From the NCBI GenBank assembly GCA_012719955.1, contig JAAXZI010000177.1, forward strand, positions 1-32,312: a stretch of 32,312 nucleotides of DNA, given 5' to 3'. The DNA comes from Phycisphaerae bacterium. GTDB taxonomy: Bacteria > Planctomycetota > Phycisphaerae > UBA1845 > PWPN01. The position numbers and the translations under genes are program-made. The notes under the pieces were generated by a model that was not told where the DNA came from, did no database searches, and worked only from the letters and a program-made list of their open reading frames with translations. Below, piece after piece: positions 7,413 to 15,466 of this stretch (position 1 is its first letter; each line of letters begins with the position of its first letter).

Positions 7413-8893
7413 GACCTTGCGCTGTAGTGTTTGAGCTTCACCGCCGCCTCGGCCAGGGGCAGTTCGGCCGGACAAAGATAGCTGCACAGTCCGCACTCCA
7501 CGCACGCGTGCGGGTGTAGCCGGACGACATCTTGGGGACGATTGCGCTCGGACGCATCGAGGAGCTTTCGCGGATCCAGCCCGACCGGGCAAACCTGCTG
7601 GCATTCCCCGCAGCGAATGCAGGGACCGGGGGTGGGGATGCGGTCGCCGTCATGATCAATGAGCAGGATGGTCGTCGTCGCCTTGGTCACCACGGCCTCC
7701 AGTGATTCGACGCAGCGCCCCGTCAGCGGCCCTCCGTCGATCAGCCGGACCAGCGGTGCTTTTAAGCCGGCGCGTTCAACCACCTCGCCGTAGGTCGTGC
7801 CGACCATAATGCGGTAATGGCCGGGACGCAGTACGGCCGGGCCATCCACGGTTACCACCCGACTGATCACCGGCGAGCCGTGCTGGAGCGCGCGCCAGAA
7901 ATCCGCCAGCGCGACCGCATCAAGCACCATGACGCCGGCTTGAAGGGGGCTCCGGCCGGGGGGTGTCTCCCGCCCCGTGACGGTCCAGGCCAGCAGGGTG
8001 GGGATGGCCTGGGGATACTTGTTGGCCAGCGCCAGGATGCGAACGGGAGTGCCGGCCACGGCCGATCGGCACTGTCGAACGAACCGGCGGGCAGTTCTAT
8101 CGACGGCCAGCCAGATGCGCTTGATGCCCAGCGCGGCCTGCAAGACCATTCCCGCGTTGAGAATCTCCTCCAGGTGGTCGCGCAGCACGCGCAGGTTGGC
8201 CGTGACCATGGGTTCGGCTCGCAGGCCGTTGATAATCAGGTGATCAGGACGCGACGAGGCGGCTTCACGAATCATCTCTCCCAGGGGGGTAAACGGGCGG
8301 GCCAGATCGATGACTCCCGCGTGGTCAGCCGCGTTGGCCAGTTCCGTGGGGTTGCGCTTCACCGGGCCGTCCTTCCGATTCGCATCGTGCAAGCCGGAAG
8401 TTGAGCAGGTAGGGGGTGGCGGAGATTCTGCCCTTTCCAGTCCGGGAGTCTCGCGCTTCGACCCATAAGGCGGGCTGGATGCCCGCCCCCCCGACAACGC
8501 CGGCCGGCTCTGCTGGGGGGTGGGCATCTTGCCCGCCTGATCCGGTAAGGAACTGGTGTGTTGGGAACAGTATTCGCTGACCGCGATCTCGATGGCCAAG
8601 ACGTCCGTCGCCAGAGCGGTATCCACGCGCGTGATGGCCGTCACCCGTCCTGCCAGGGGGGCATGGATACCGGGGCCGTGATCGCCATCGGTCCGGCCAA
8701 TGAGGGTGCCGGCTTCGAGGGTTTGGCCGGGCTCCACCAGGGGGCGCGCCGGCCGCCCTTCGTGCTGGGCCAGCGGCACGACCAGCCGTCGGGGAGCGGG
8801 CAGCTCGTGGACGGGTCCGTCCAGCGTCCCGGCCTCCATCGGCAGGTACGCGCCGCCCTCGAAGTGTCTCCAGATCAGCCGTGGGATTCGCAT
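7409..8893 (-). CDS. RnfC-like NADH/ferredoxin electron-transfer protein with two [4Fe-4S] clusters
   Basis: A 494-residue protein related to RnfC, the NADH-dehydrogenase-type subunit of the Rnf complex. The N-terminus has the RnfC H-F-E-G-G-A-Y-L-P motif (10-18) and a barrel-sandwich region with H-A-P-L-A-G-R-V at 77-84. The middle (about 185-400) matches the flavin/NADH-binding Complex1_51K and SLBB part. Two ferredoxin clusters end the protein: C425, C428, C431, C435 and C464, C467, C470, C474. Residues about 108-181 are a proline/serine-rich insert without family likeness, encoded partly by REP-like palindromes (8469-8537). No other rnf subunit or microcompartment gene is near, so its partner is unknown. 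The start lacks a Shine-Dalgarno; the first motif at residue 10 argues that little or nothing is missing. Confidence 0.82.
   Translation of the reverse strand: MRIPRLIWRHFEGGAYLPMEAGTLDGPVHELPAPRRLVVPLAQHEGRPARPLVEPGQTLEAGTLIGRTDGDHGPGIHAPLAGRVTAITRVDTALATDVLAIEIAVSEYCSQHTSSLPDQAGKMPTPQQSRPALSGGRASSPPYGSKRETPGLERAESPPPPTCSTSGLHDANRKDGPVKRNPTELANAADHAGVIDLARPFTPLGEMIREAASSRPDHLIINGLRAEPMVTANLRVLRDHLEEILNAGMVLQAALGIKRIWLAVDRTARRFVRQCRSAVAGTPVRILALANKYPQAIPTLLAWTVTGRETPPGRSPLQAGVMVLDAVALADFWRALQHGSPVISRVVTVDGPAVLRPGHYRIMVGTTYGEVVERAGLKAPLVRLIDGGPLTGRCVESLEAVVTKATTTILLIDHDGDRIPTPGPCIRCGECQQVCPVGLDPRKLLDASERNRPQDVVRLHPHACVECGLCSYLCPAELPLAEAAVKLKHYSARS
8469..8537. repeat. Inverted pair of REP-like palindromes inside the rnfC-like gene
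   Basis: GGCGGGCTGGATGCCCGCC (8469-8487) and, in the opposite orientation, GGGCATCTTGCCCGCC (8522-8537), about 34 bp apart, form a pair like the paired REP units of other bacteria. Both are the palindrome seen at 2573-2637 and 6392-6409. They keep the reading frame open and code for part of the low-complexity insert of the RnfC-like protein. Confidence 0.7.
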
Positions 8894-9115
8894 ACGATCA
8901 CGCGCATCGAGTCAAGGTCAATCCAGGCAACATGATACGAAATGGCACGACGAATGTCCGCTCTCTTTTCTGTCTGCAACCCTGGCTTGACTTTCTTCTA
9001 TAAGCAGAGGAAGATGTTGCTCAACCTGCGCGGGGTCCGATGAGCCCACGCTTGCCTTAATGGGTGTTCTTTCGCGGGAAGCGCTGGACGCGACGGCGAC
9101 AGGAGGTTTGTGCCT

Positions 9116-10639
9116 GTGAACACCTCTCCATTCAAGATCGGTATGGGAGCCTTGGTTCTGCTCGTGCCCTGGCTGACGACCGCCCAGGCCGAAACCGCCA
9201 GGCTCGAACTCAAACAGTTGGCCGATCCGGCGGGGACGTTCCGTTTCGACAGGTATGCCATCTACCGTATGGTTAATCACCAAGGCCTTCACAGGTTGCG
9301 CGATAACGAAGACTCCTCCCAGCGGATGGACAAGGAGTTTGCCCAGGTCGTCCGGAAGGAACCTGAGAAGTACCTGTGCGATTTTCCTTTCCGGGGCGTG
9401 GTCAAGCTGGGGTCTCAGCGATTCGGATTCGTTCTGGACTCCAACCGGCTCGCGCGGGGCTACCATCGTCTCCATTTCGATCTCAACGGCAACGGTGACC
9501 TGACAGACGACCAGGTGATCGAGGCGCATCGCGGCGGCACCGTGGTGGGCGGCGACTATGCCAGCCGCGAGTTTCCGCGCGTGGACGTGGTCATCGACGT
9601 CGATGGCACGAAGATGGAGTATTCTTTCTTCGTATCCGTCTATTCCTACGGCATCGAGGCGGGCAAGGCGCCTCGACAGGCCAACGTTTCGTTTGCTGCC
9701 GCCACATACCGCGAGGGCCAAATCACCCTGGATGGCAAGTCGCATCACCTTGTGCTGCTTGACTTCAACAGCACCGGCCGATTCGACGACGTCTTTACGG
9801 TCGACAGAAAACACTCTTTCCTTGACGGACAGATCTATCCCACCTATGGCGACGTGTTGCTGATTGATCCGGACACGAAGTCCCCTGCTTTCGGCTACGG
9901 CCTGACCGACCGCAAGGAGCGGGTGCCGGTCTCGAAGCTGGTGTGCATCGACGGGAAATACTACGAGCTGAAGATCTCTCCGACCGGCGAAGAGCTGACC
10001 GTTGTGCCTTACCAGGGCGCCCTAGCCGCCGCAGTGAACATGAACTGTGGCCAATACGACGCGGTGATTTACGGCGACGGGGGCGTGCTCAAGATCAGCG
10101 GAGAGAAGAATAAACCGGTCATGCTGCCGGTGGGGGAATGGCGGCTTCTGGGGTACCAGGCGTCGCCGGCTCGCTCTCCCGAGACGCGACCTGCCGGTAC
10201 GGAGGATCCGGCGAGCAAGCCCGCCGACCCGCCCAAGCCGCATCGCAGGTCTCTGCTGGCCCGGGCTATACGCTCGTGGCTGGGCTCCGGCAATGACGAG
10301 GCTGACGAAGACGAAGAGGAAGACGAGGAGGCGCAGGCAATCAGCCTGCGGGGTCGTCAGACGCTTGCCAGCGGCGTGGGAACGAAAGATGCCCCGCCTT
10401 TCAAAGTTGAGGCCGGCCGGACCGCGGTCATGAAATTCGGCCCGCCCTACAAGCCGGTGGTAAAGACCCAATACTGGGGCAGCCCGAGCGAGGTCTACCT
10501 GACCCTGGCCATTACCGGCGCCGGCGGAGAGATCCTCGACGATCTGTTGGTCAACGGCAACCGGCCCAACGCACCTTCCTTCCAAATCATTGCCCCCGAC
10601 GGAGAGATAATCCTTCGCGGCAAGTTCGAGTTTGGGTGA
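9116..10639 (+). CDS. Large secreted protein with EF-hand-like loops
   Basis: A 507-residue exported protein of unknown function. Residues 1-25 form a signal peptide (hydrophobic core, T-A-Q-A before the cleavage point). The body is beta-rich. D-L-N-G-N-G-D-L-T-D-D-Q at 122-133 is a good EF-hand or dockerin-type calcium loop; D-F-N-S-T-G-R-F-D-D at 216-225 is a second, weaker one. A proline-rich stretch (350-375) and an aspartate/glutamate run (394-406) separate the C-terminal domain. AGGAGG at 9101-9106 favours the GTG at 9116 (nine-base gap); the in-frame GTG at 9110 is too close. It starts a row of three envelope genes on the + strand. The stated features are seen; calcium binding is inferred. 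Confidence 0.7.
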   Translation: MNTSPFKIGMGALVLLVPWLTTAQAETARLELKQLADPAGTFRFDRYAIYRMVNHQGLHRLRDNEDSSQRMDKEFAQVVRKEPEKYLCDFPFRGVVKLGSQRFGFVLDSNRLARGYHRLHFDLNGNGDLTDDQVIEAHRGGTVVGGDYASREFPRVDVVIDVDGTKMEYSFFVSVYSYGIEAGKAPRQANVSFAAATYREGQITLDGKSHHLVLLDFNSTGRFDDVFTVDRKHSFLDGQIYPTYGDVLLIDPDTKSPAFGYGLTDRKERVPVSKLVCIDGKYYELKISPTGEELTVVPYQGALAAAVNMNCGQYDAVIYGDGGVLKISGEKNKPVMLPVGEWRLLGYQASPARSPETRPAGTEDPASKPADPPKPHRRSLLARAIRSWLGSGNDEADEDEEEDEEAQAISLRGRQTLASGVGTKDAPPFKVEAGRTAVMKFGPPYKPVVKTQYWGSPSEVYLTLAITGAGGEILDDLLVNGNRPNAPSFQIIAPDGEIILRGKFEFG

Positions 10640-10652
10640 GGCTTCACCTGCG

Positions 10653-10671
10653 GGTACTCGTGGCGAGTACC
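10653..10671. repeat. Perfect 8-bp hairpin after the secreted protein gene
   Basis: GGTACTCG, loop TGG, CGAGTACC, starting 14 bases after the stop codon. It is followed by six A residues, not T, on the + strand, so it does not look like a classical terminator in the gene's direction. Confidence 0.5.
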
Positions 10672-10872
10672 AAAAAAGCTTGAGAAAGAATATCGCGTGC
10701 ACGTGCGGATGAAAGCGGGCCCGTTTGAGTTCGACTCGAAGGGGTTTACCACGCTGACCGCGTCCCAGTTGCGTGGCAGGTAAAGGCTGGTCCCGTAGGC
10801 CTTGCGGCCCGGGCGCCAGCCCGTTCTACCACGGGCCGGGTGCGCGTGCTGCGAGTGCGTGAGGGTGCGATC

Positions 10873-12396
10873 ATGCGACGACATGCTCTGTTGGCCGGTT
10901 GGATCGTGACGGTTTGCTTCCTGGCGACCGGCTGCAGCAAGGACAAGGAATCCAAACCCCGGCCGGAGCCCGGGACGGAGACGCCGGCCGCGCCTGTCTC
11001 GCCGGACACGGCTCCGGCCCCCGATACCTCGGCGACGGGCACGGCCCCCTCCGTTGAGGCCCCAACCACGGGGCCCGGCGACGTGCTGGAAAGCATCGAA
11101 AGCCTGTCCGTGTCTCTCCTTCCGTCCAAAGGGCGGGCGTTGGTCGTGCTGTTCTGGAACCTGCGCGATTCCAGCATGGCCGACCAGGCGAAGGCGTCCA
11201 TCGTGTTGTACCGACGCTTCCGTGCCCGGGGACTGGATATGGTCAGTATCTGCACCGGGGCTTCCGAGGATCGGGTCATCAACTTCGCGGAGCGCTGGCA
11301 GTTTCCCTGGCCGCAGGTCCTGAACGACGCCGCGGCCGACCCCAAGCCGTTCGACCGTTTCAAGATCGACAAGACGCCGGCCGGTCTGTTGCTGGTCGCC
11401 GGTGCCGATCCCGTGCCTCTCGATCTCAGCGCCGTTGACGAGACGCACGCGGCCGTGGCCCGGGCCCTGTCCGTCAACCTGGCTGATCTGCCCATGCCCA
11501 AGGAGCCGAGCCGCTACACGGGGGAGCGGTCCTCACCCAGGTTGCGCCCGGCGGACGAGTTGAGAACGCAGATCGCGGCCAAGGCCTCGACCGAGACCAT
11601 CGTTGAGCTGGTCGTCAGGACCCTGGAGGAGGATGACAGCCGCGCGCAGGTGGACGAGGCCGTCGATGTGCTCTGCGGGTCCATGCGCAAGAACTATGCC
11701 CCTGTGATCGAGCAGGCCCTGCAGCAGATCTCCCCCGAGGCCCGGATTCGCATGATCCGGGCGGTTATGATCAAGTCCGTCGACAAGGTGGAATGCGTCT
11801 TCCCGGCCGTCAGAAAGATGAAGGCCGACGAACCGGCCCTGGCCAACGTGCCCCGCTGGGATGCCAGCCAACTGGGACGGGCCATGGTCCTGGCCGGCGA
11901 GTTTGACAACGGCGCGAAGTTGCTCCGCAAGCTGGCCGAGGAGACCGAGACTGCCGGGGCCTGGTGGTACATGGTCGGCTGGGCGGAACTGTGCGGCGGT
12001 CGGTCCGGCCCCGCGAAAGAGGCCTTCGAGAAATCCTTCCATCCCGACGGCAAGTACGATAGTGCGGCGGCCCGGCTCGCCGGCTCGATGTCCGGCTACT
12101 TCCTGGGCTGGCTGGACGAGAAGGCCCTGATCGAGGCCCATACGAGCAAAACAGGCCAGTTCTTCATTGCGGAACGCCACATGCAGGCCGGCGATACGGC
12201 CAGGGCCGTGGAAGCCTACAAGGCCTGCATCAAGGCTGGTGAAGACTCGACCGATCACTGGCCCTGCAACTGGGCCCAGGTGCGCCTCAAGCAGATCGAG
12301 GGCAAGATCGAGGGTCTGCCCAAACCGCTGCCGTCCGAGGATCGCCTGTGGGAGCAGTCCGCGACCACCCAGCCCGGGACCGGGCCCGCAACTTGA
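10873..12396 (+). CDS. Lipoprotein with a cysteine-less thioredoxin-like domain and helical repeats
   Basis: A 507-residue envelope lipoprotein. The signal has a perfect lipobox L-A-T-G-C (17-21), with lipid on C21, followed by a proline/threonine-rich linker to about residue 68. Residues 80-200 look like a TlpA/AhpC-type thioredoxin fold: strand A-L-V-V-L-F-W, then N-L-R-D-S-S where W-C-X-X-C would be, a helix, and T-P-A at 168-170 with the cis-proline. Both active-site cysteines are absent, so it is probably not a thiol oxidoreductase. The C-terminal half is helical and resembles TPR-like repeats (about 330-480). GAGGG seven bases before the ATG at 10873 supports that start over the upstream GTG. 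It precedes the VWA gene by 123 bp. Confidence 0.68.
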   Translation: MRRHALLAGWIVTVCFLATGCSKDKESKPRPEPGTETPAAPVSPDTAPAPDTSATGTAPSVEAPTTGPGDVLESIESLSVSLLPSKGRALVVLFWNLRDSSMADQAKASIVLYRRFRARGLDMVSICTGASEDRVINFAERWQFPWPQVLNDAAADPKPFDRFKIDKTPAGLLLVAGADPVPLDLSAVDETHAAVARALSVNLADLPMPKEPSRYTGERSSPRLRPADELRTQIAAKASTETIVELVVRTLEEDDSRAQVDEAVDVLCGSMRKNYAPVIEQALQQISPEARIRMIRAVMIKSVDKVECVFPAVRKMKADEPALANVPRWDASQLGRAMVLAGEFDNGAKLLRKLAEETETAGAWWYMVGWAELCGGRSGPAKEAFEKSFHPDGKYDSAAARLAGSMSGYFLGWLDEKALIEAHTSKTGQFFIAERHMQAGDTARAVEAYKACIKAGEDSTDHWPCNWAQVRLKQIEGKIEGLPKPLPSEDRLWEQSATTQPGTGPAT

Positions 12397-12480
12397 GGGA
12401 GACGTGGCCAAAGCCTTTGGAGTGCGGCGGCCGTTGTACTCCCCATGGCGTCCGCCTGTCCTTCAGCATGACCCGGTCGT

Positions 12481-12486
12481 TATAAT
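12481..12486 (+). promoter_or_regulatory. Consensus -10 box upstream of the VWA gene
   Basis: TATAAT sits within a short dyad (CCGGTC / GACCGG, 12473-12492). No good -35 is seen. A transcript starting here would have a leader of roughly 27 bases before the TTG start. It suggests the VWA gene can be transcribed apart from the lipoprotein gene before it. Confidence 0.5.
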
Positions 12487-12519
12487 GACCGGCGGATACT
12501 TCCATCCTGGGGCTGAGGC

Positions 12520-14973
12520 TTGGACGGCTGGTCGTTCCAACTTGAATCTCCCGACTTGGCAGGTTGGGTTTGGTACGCTGTGGCCCTGGCGACGGCAGGC
12601 GAGGCGATTCGCTACGTGCTGGTGGGGCGGCGGCCGGCCATTCTCGCGGGGCGCCTGTTCATCCTGCTGCTGGCGGCTGTTGCGCTGATCGCCGGCTGGG
12701 TCTCCTTGCTGGGCCGATCGCTTCCCTCCAGTCATGCGGCGGCGACAGGCCTGCTGGGGCTGTTCACCTTCATCTGGCTGGCCCGGTCCTACCGGCGGAC
12801 GACGCGGGATATTTCCTCGTGGGAACGAAGGACGCTCCTGGCCATTCGCCTGCTGGCGGCCGTGGTGGTGCTGATCCTGCTGGCCCGTCCGGTGCTCCAG
12901 CATGTCCGCGTCTCGCGCGAACGGGCCACGCTGGCCATCCTGCTGGACGACTCGAAGTCCATGCAGATCCGCGACGTTCGCCTTGACGGAACTCCCGTGG
13001 AACCCTCATCGGCCGTGGCCCGCCTGGACTGCGTCAAGCAGGCGCTTCGAGCGAATGAGGATGCATTGGCGGCCCTCTCGGCGGACCTGGACATTCGCTG
13101 GTTTCTGTTCGCCGACAGCATCCGCGAATGGCCCCGTCCCCGCGTGGATGGCGAAGGTACGCAGACGGCCCTGGCCGCCGGTATCGAACGTTCGCGCGAA
13201 CTGCTCGGTCAGACGGGCGCGAAACCGGCGGGCGTGATCATCGTCTCCGATGGCCGTGACAACCTCTCCACCGATGATCAGCGACGGGCGGCCGGCGAGT
13301 GGCTGGTTGCGGCCGGCGTGCCGCTGTACGCCGTCGGCGTGGGCAGCGAGACCCCCGTGGGAGCGGTGCACAGCCTGCTCGCCCGGCGGTTGGATTGCCC
13401 GATCAGCGTGTCGGTCTTGAACCGCCTTTCGGTCCATGCGGAGCTTCTCGCGGTGGGGTTGGAGGGAAAAACCATCCACGTCGAACTGCTGTTTGACCAC
13501 GACATTGTGGACCGACGGCAGGTGCAATCGACCGAGCCCCAGGAATTGTTGCGCGTGGAGCTGGCCCATACGCCCACCGCCGGAGGGCTGCACCGCGTGG
13601 GTATCCGGGCCAAGGCGGAAGGGGTCGACGGCCCCGAAGGCGAGGCGAGCCTGTCCCAGTTTGTGCGCGTCACCGACGATAAGATCCAGGTTCTCTACAT
13701 CGACCGGCCGCGATATGAACGTGCGGCCATTGTTCGGGCACTGGAAGCGGCCAGCGAGCTGCGCGTCACCAAGGTGGATCTCCTGCAATCCGCGGAGAAT
13801 GCCCCGGCGTCACTTCCGCAGTCCCCGCTTGAGTGGCGGGCCTATCACGTGGTGCTCATCGGCGACGTCGATCGCAAGGCGTTTCCTGTTGGCGACTTGG
13901 CCGCTATCGGCGAACTGGTTCAGGAGCATGGCCGTGGCGTGGCCATGCTGGGCGGCGTGCGCACCCTGGGCAGCGGGCACTACGCGGAAACACCGCTGGC
14001 CCGGCTCATGCCGGTGGACTTATCCGTGGTGGGGCAGTTGCCCGCGCCGGTGACATTCGAACTGACCCCGGCCGGCAAACGACACGCGATCTGTCGCCTG
14101 GGAGCCGATGTCGCCGCCGGCGAGGAGATCTGGAAAAAACTGCCGCCGCTGGACGGCGCGGCTCGCCTCGCGGGGCTGAGGCCCACGGCGGAGACGCTGC
14201 TTCAAAGCGTGCAGGGCGCGCCGTTGCTGGTGGTGTCCGAGACCGGCAAGGGCCGCATGGCGACAGTCGCCTTTGATTCCACGTGGCGGTGGTCGTTTAC
14301 CGATCAGAAGGGCCTGGAAGCGCAGCGGCGATTCTGGCGTCAACTGGTGTTGTGGCTGGCCAACCGCCGGCCGGAAGTGTGGGTCACGTCCGACCGGCCG
14401 CGCTATGACTTCGTGCGGCTGCACTCCGGCGCGGATCAAATCCTTCTTCGGGCTGGAGTTACCGACCAGACCACCGGTCGGACCCCGGAAAACGCGAAGC
14501 TGACCGGAACGATCACCGGCCCGGACGGCCAGGCACGCGAGATCCGCTGGATCCAGACCGCCGAGGCCCTGGAGGCCCGCCCGACGGTGAGCGAACCGGG
14601 CGAATACCGCGTCAGCGTCAAGGCCGTGCAGGGAGGCGGAGGTCCCGACCAGCGCGCGGACGGCGATCTGTTGGGCGAGGCCGAGACGGCCTTCGTGGTG
14701 GCCGCCGCCGACCCCGAACTGGCTGACCCGACCGCCGACCTGGAAAACCTCCGCCGCTTGGCCGCCCGAACGCGCGGATTTGGAGGCGATTACTTCAACA
14801 TCAATCAATTCGGCAAGCTCCTGGAGCGTCTGGCCGCCCGCCCGCAGGCCGCGGAAGTCCGGCAGATCCGCCGGCTGCGGATTGTGGACGACTGGCCCTG
14901 GGGCTGGTTCGGAGTCTTCGTGGGCCTGTTAACGCTGGAGTGGGTCATCCGGCGGCGGGCCGGACTGGTGTGA
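12520..14973 (+). CDS. VWA-domain membrane protein with a glutamine-amidotransferase-like fold
   Basis: An 817-residue integral membrane protein of the BatA-like type common in Planctomycetes. There are three or four N-terminal membrane segments (about 15-35, 42-64, 75-90, 106-124). A von Willebrand A domain follows with a MIDAS motif D-D-S-K-S at 143-147 and an I-V-S-D-G-R-D strand near 244. The part around 390-530 (I-Q-V-L-Y-I-D ... V-V-L-I-G-D-V ... V-A-M-L-G-G) resembles the inactive amidotransferase-like domain often found in these proteins, with no nucleophilic cysteine at the elbow. The C-terminus has one more membrane helix (about 793-810) and a basic tail. The start is TTG, with GGGG seven bases before it; an alternative GTG lies within the first helix. 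Its job is unknown; metal-dependent protein binding at the envelope is inferred. Confidence 0.75.
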   Translation: MDGWSFQLESPDLAGWVWYAVALATAGEAIRYVLVGRRPAILAGRLFILLLAAVALIAGWVSLLGRSLPSSHAAATGLLGLFTFIWLARSYRRTTRDISSWERRTLLAIRLLAAVVVLILLARPVLQHVRVSRERATLAILLDDSKSMQIRDVRLDGTPVEPSSAVARLDCVKQALRANEDALAALSADLDIRWFLFADSIREWPRPRVDGEGTQTALAAGIERSRELLGQTGAKPAGVIIVSDGRDNLSTDDQRRAAGEWLVAAGVPLYAVGVGSETPVGAVHSLLARRLDCPISVSVLNRLSVHAELLAVGLEGKTIHVELLFDHDIVDRRQVQSTEPQELLRVELAHTPTAGGLHRVGIRAKAEGVDGPEGEASLSQFVRVTDDKIQVLYIDRPRYERAAIVRALEAASELRVTKVDLLQSAENAPASLPQSPLEWRAYHVVLIGDVDRKAFPVGDLAAIGELVQEHGRGVAMLGGVRTLGSGHYAETPLARLMPVDLSVVGQLPAPVTFELTPAGKRHAICRLGADVAAGEEIWKKLPPLDGAARLAGLRPTAETLLQSVQGAPLLVVSETGKGRMATVAFDSTWRWSFTDQKGLEAQRRFWRQLVLWLANRRPEVWVTSDRPRYDFVRLHSGADQILLRAGVTDQTTGRTPENAKLTGTITGPDGQAREIRWIQTAEALEARPTVSEPGEYRVSVKAVQGGGGPDQRADGDLLGEAETAFVVAAADPELADPTADLENLRRLAARTRGFGGDYFNINQFGKLLERLAARPQAAEVRQIRRLRIVDDWPWGWFGVFVGLLTLEWVIRRRAGLV

Positions 14974-15040
14974 GGAGCGGATCGACCGATCGCCCGGGGG
15001 ATGTCCCGCCCGGGGGTTTGCAAAAGCCGCCAACCCATGC

Positions 15041-15061
15041 TATTATGGCCATAGAGCCATG
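15041..15061 (+). promoter_or_regulatory. arsR -10 box and ArsR operator, copy 1
   Basis: A -10-like TATTAT (15041-15046) is overlapped by TGGCCATAGAGCCATG (15046-15061), whose last bases are the arsR start codon. The TGGC...GCCA arms form a dyad. A 15-of-16 match lies at 15410-15425 before arsM. Transcription would begin about six bases before the ATG. Confidence 0.65.
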
Positions 15062-15379
15062 AAGAGGAAACCTGCTCACTATTACGAGGCTCGGGCCAGA
15101 ATCGCCCGGGCCATGGCCCATCCCAGCCGGCTGCTCATTCTGGATGCACTCCAGGAGCGCGAGCACTGCGTCTGCGAGCTGACCGAACTGGTCGGGGCCG
15201 ATCAGTCCACGGTGTCCAGGCATCTCGCGGTGCTCAAGGGCGCCGGATTGGTTCAGGATCGTCGGGAGGGCGTCATGGTCTTCTACCGGGCGCGGTGTGC
15301 GTGCCTGTCGAGCTTTTGGAATTGCCTGGAGAACGTGCTCAAGGAAAACCTCAAGAGCCACGCCGCCGCCCTCGGCTGA
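15059..15379 (+). CDS. arsR: ArsR-family arsenite-responsive repressor
   Basis: A 106-residue winged-helix repressor that leaves DNA when arsenite binds. The helix-turn-helix is at about 38-60 (L-T-E-L-V-G-A-D-Q-S-T-V-S-R-H-L), followed by the beta wing (R-R-E-G-V-M-V-F-Y). The classical metal site C-V-C (C37, C39) lies at the start of the recognition region, as in E. coli ArsR. C80, C82 and C89 in the C-terminal helix may add ligands. There is no Shine-Dalgarno, but a -10 box lies 12 bases before the ATG. It heads the arsM-ACR3 cluster and probably controls both its own promoter and that of arsM through the repeated operator. Confidence 0.9.
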   Translation: MKRKPAHYYEARARIARAMAHPSRLLILDALQEREHCVCELTELVGADQSTVSRHLAVLKGAGLVQDRREGVMVFYRARCACLSSFWNCLENVLKENLKSHAAALG

Positions 15380-15390
15380 GCCGTTTTTTT
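15373..15390 (+). terminator. Weak intrinsic terminator after arsR
   Basis: A short stem CGGC/GCCG around TGA (which is the arsR stop codon) is followed by seven T. The stem is only four to five base pairs, so termination is probably partial and some transcripts may continue into arsM. Confidence 0.45.
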
Positions 15391-15395
15391 GAGCC

Positions 15396-15425
15396 TATAT
15401 ATGGTCATTTGGCCATATAGCCATG
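15396..15425 (+). promoter_or_regulatory. arsM promoter region with ArsR operator, copy 2
   Basis: A -10-like TATATA (15396-15401) is followed by TGGCCATATAGCCATG at 15410-15425, differing by one base from the element at the arsR start. The flanks CTATATATGG and CCATATAG add a wider imperfect dyad. I infer that ArsR binds here and that arsM and the permease gene have a second regulated promoter. Confidence 0.6.
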
Positions 15426-15466
15426 TGGCCTGAAAAGGTCCTGATGAGATCGAAGAGGTATCAGAT

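Noticed and set aside
9110..9115. GTG at 9110 as start of the secreted protein
   Set aside because: It lies only three bases after AGGAGG; the GTG at 9116 has normal spacing and an equally good signal peptide.
10653..10677. Hairpin as terminator of the secreted protein gene
   Set aside because: The perfect stem is followed by A residues, not T, on the coding strand, and on the other strand the T-run precedes the stem.
14993..15018. Further REP-like palindrome before arsR
   Set aside because: GCCCGGGGGATGTCCCGCCCGG is similar in composition but does not keep the GGCGGGC-NN-GATGCCCGCC core well enough to count as a copy.
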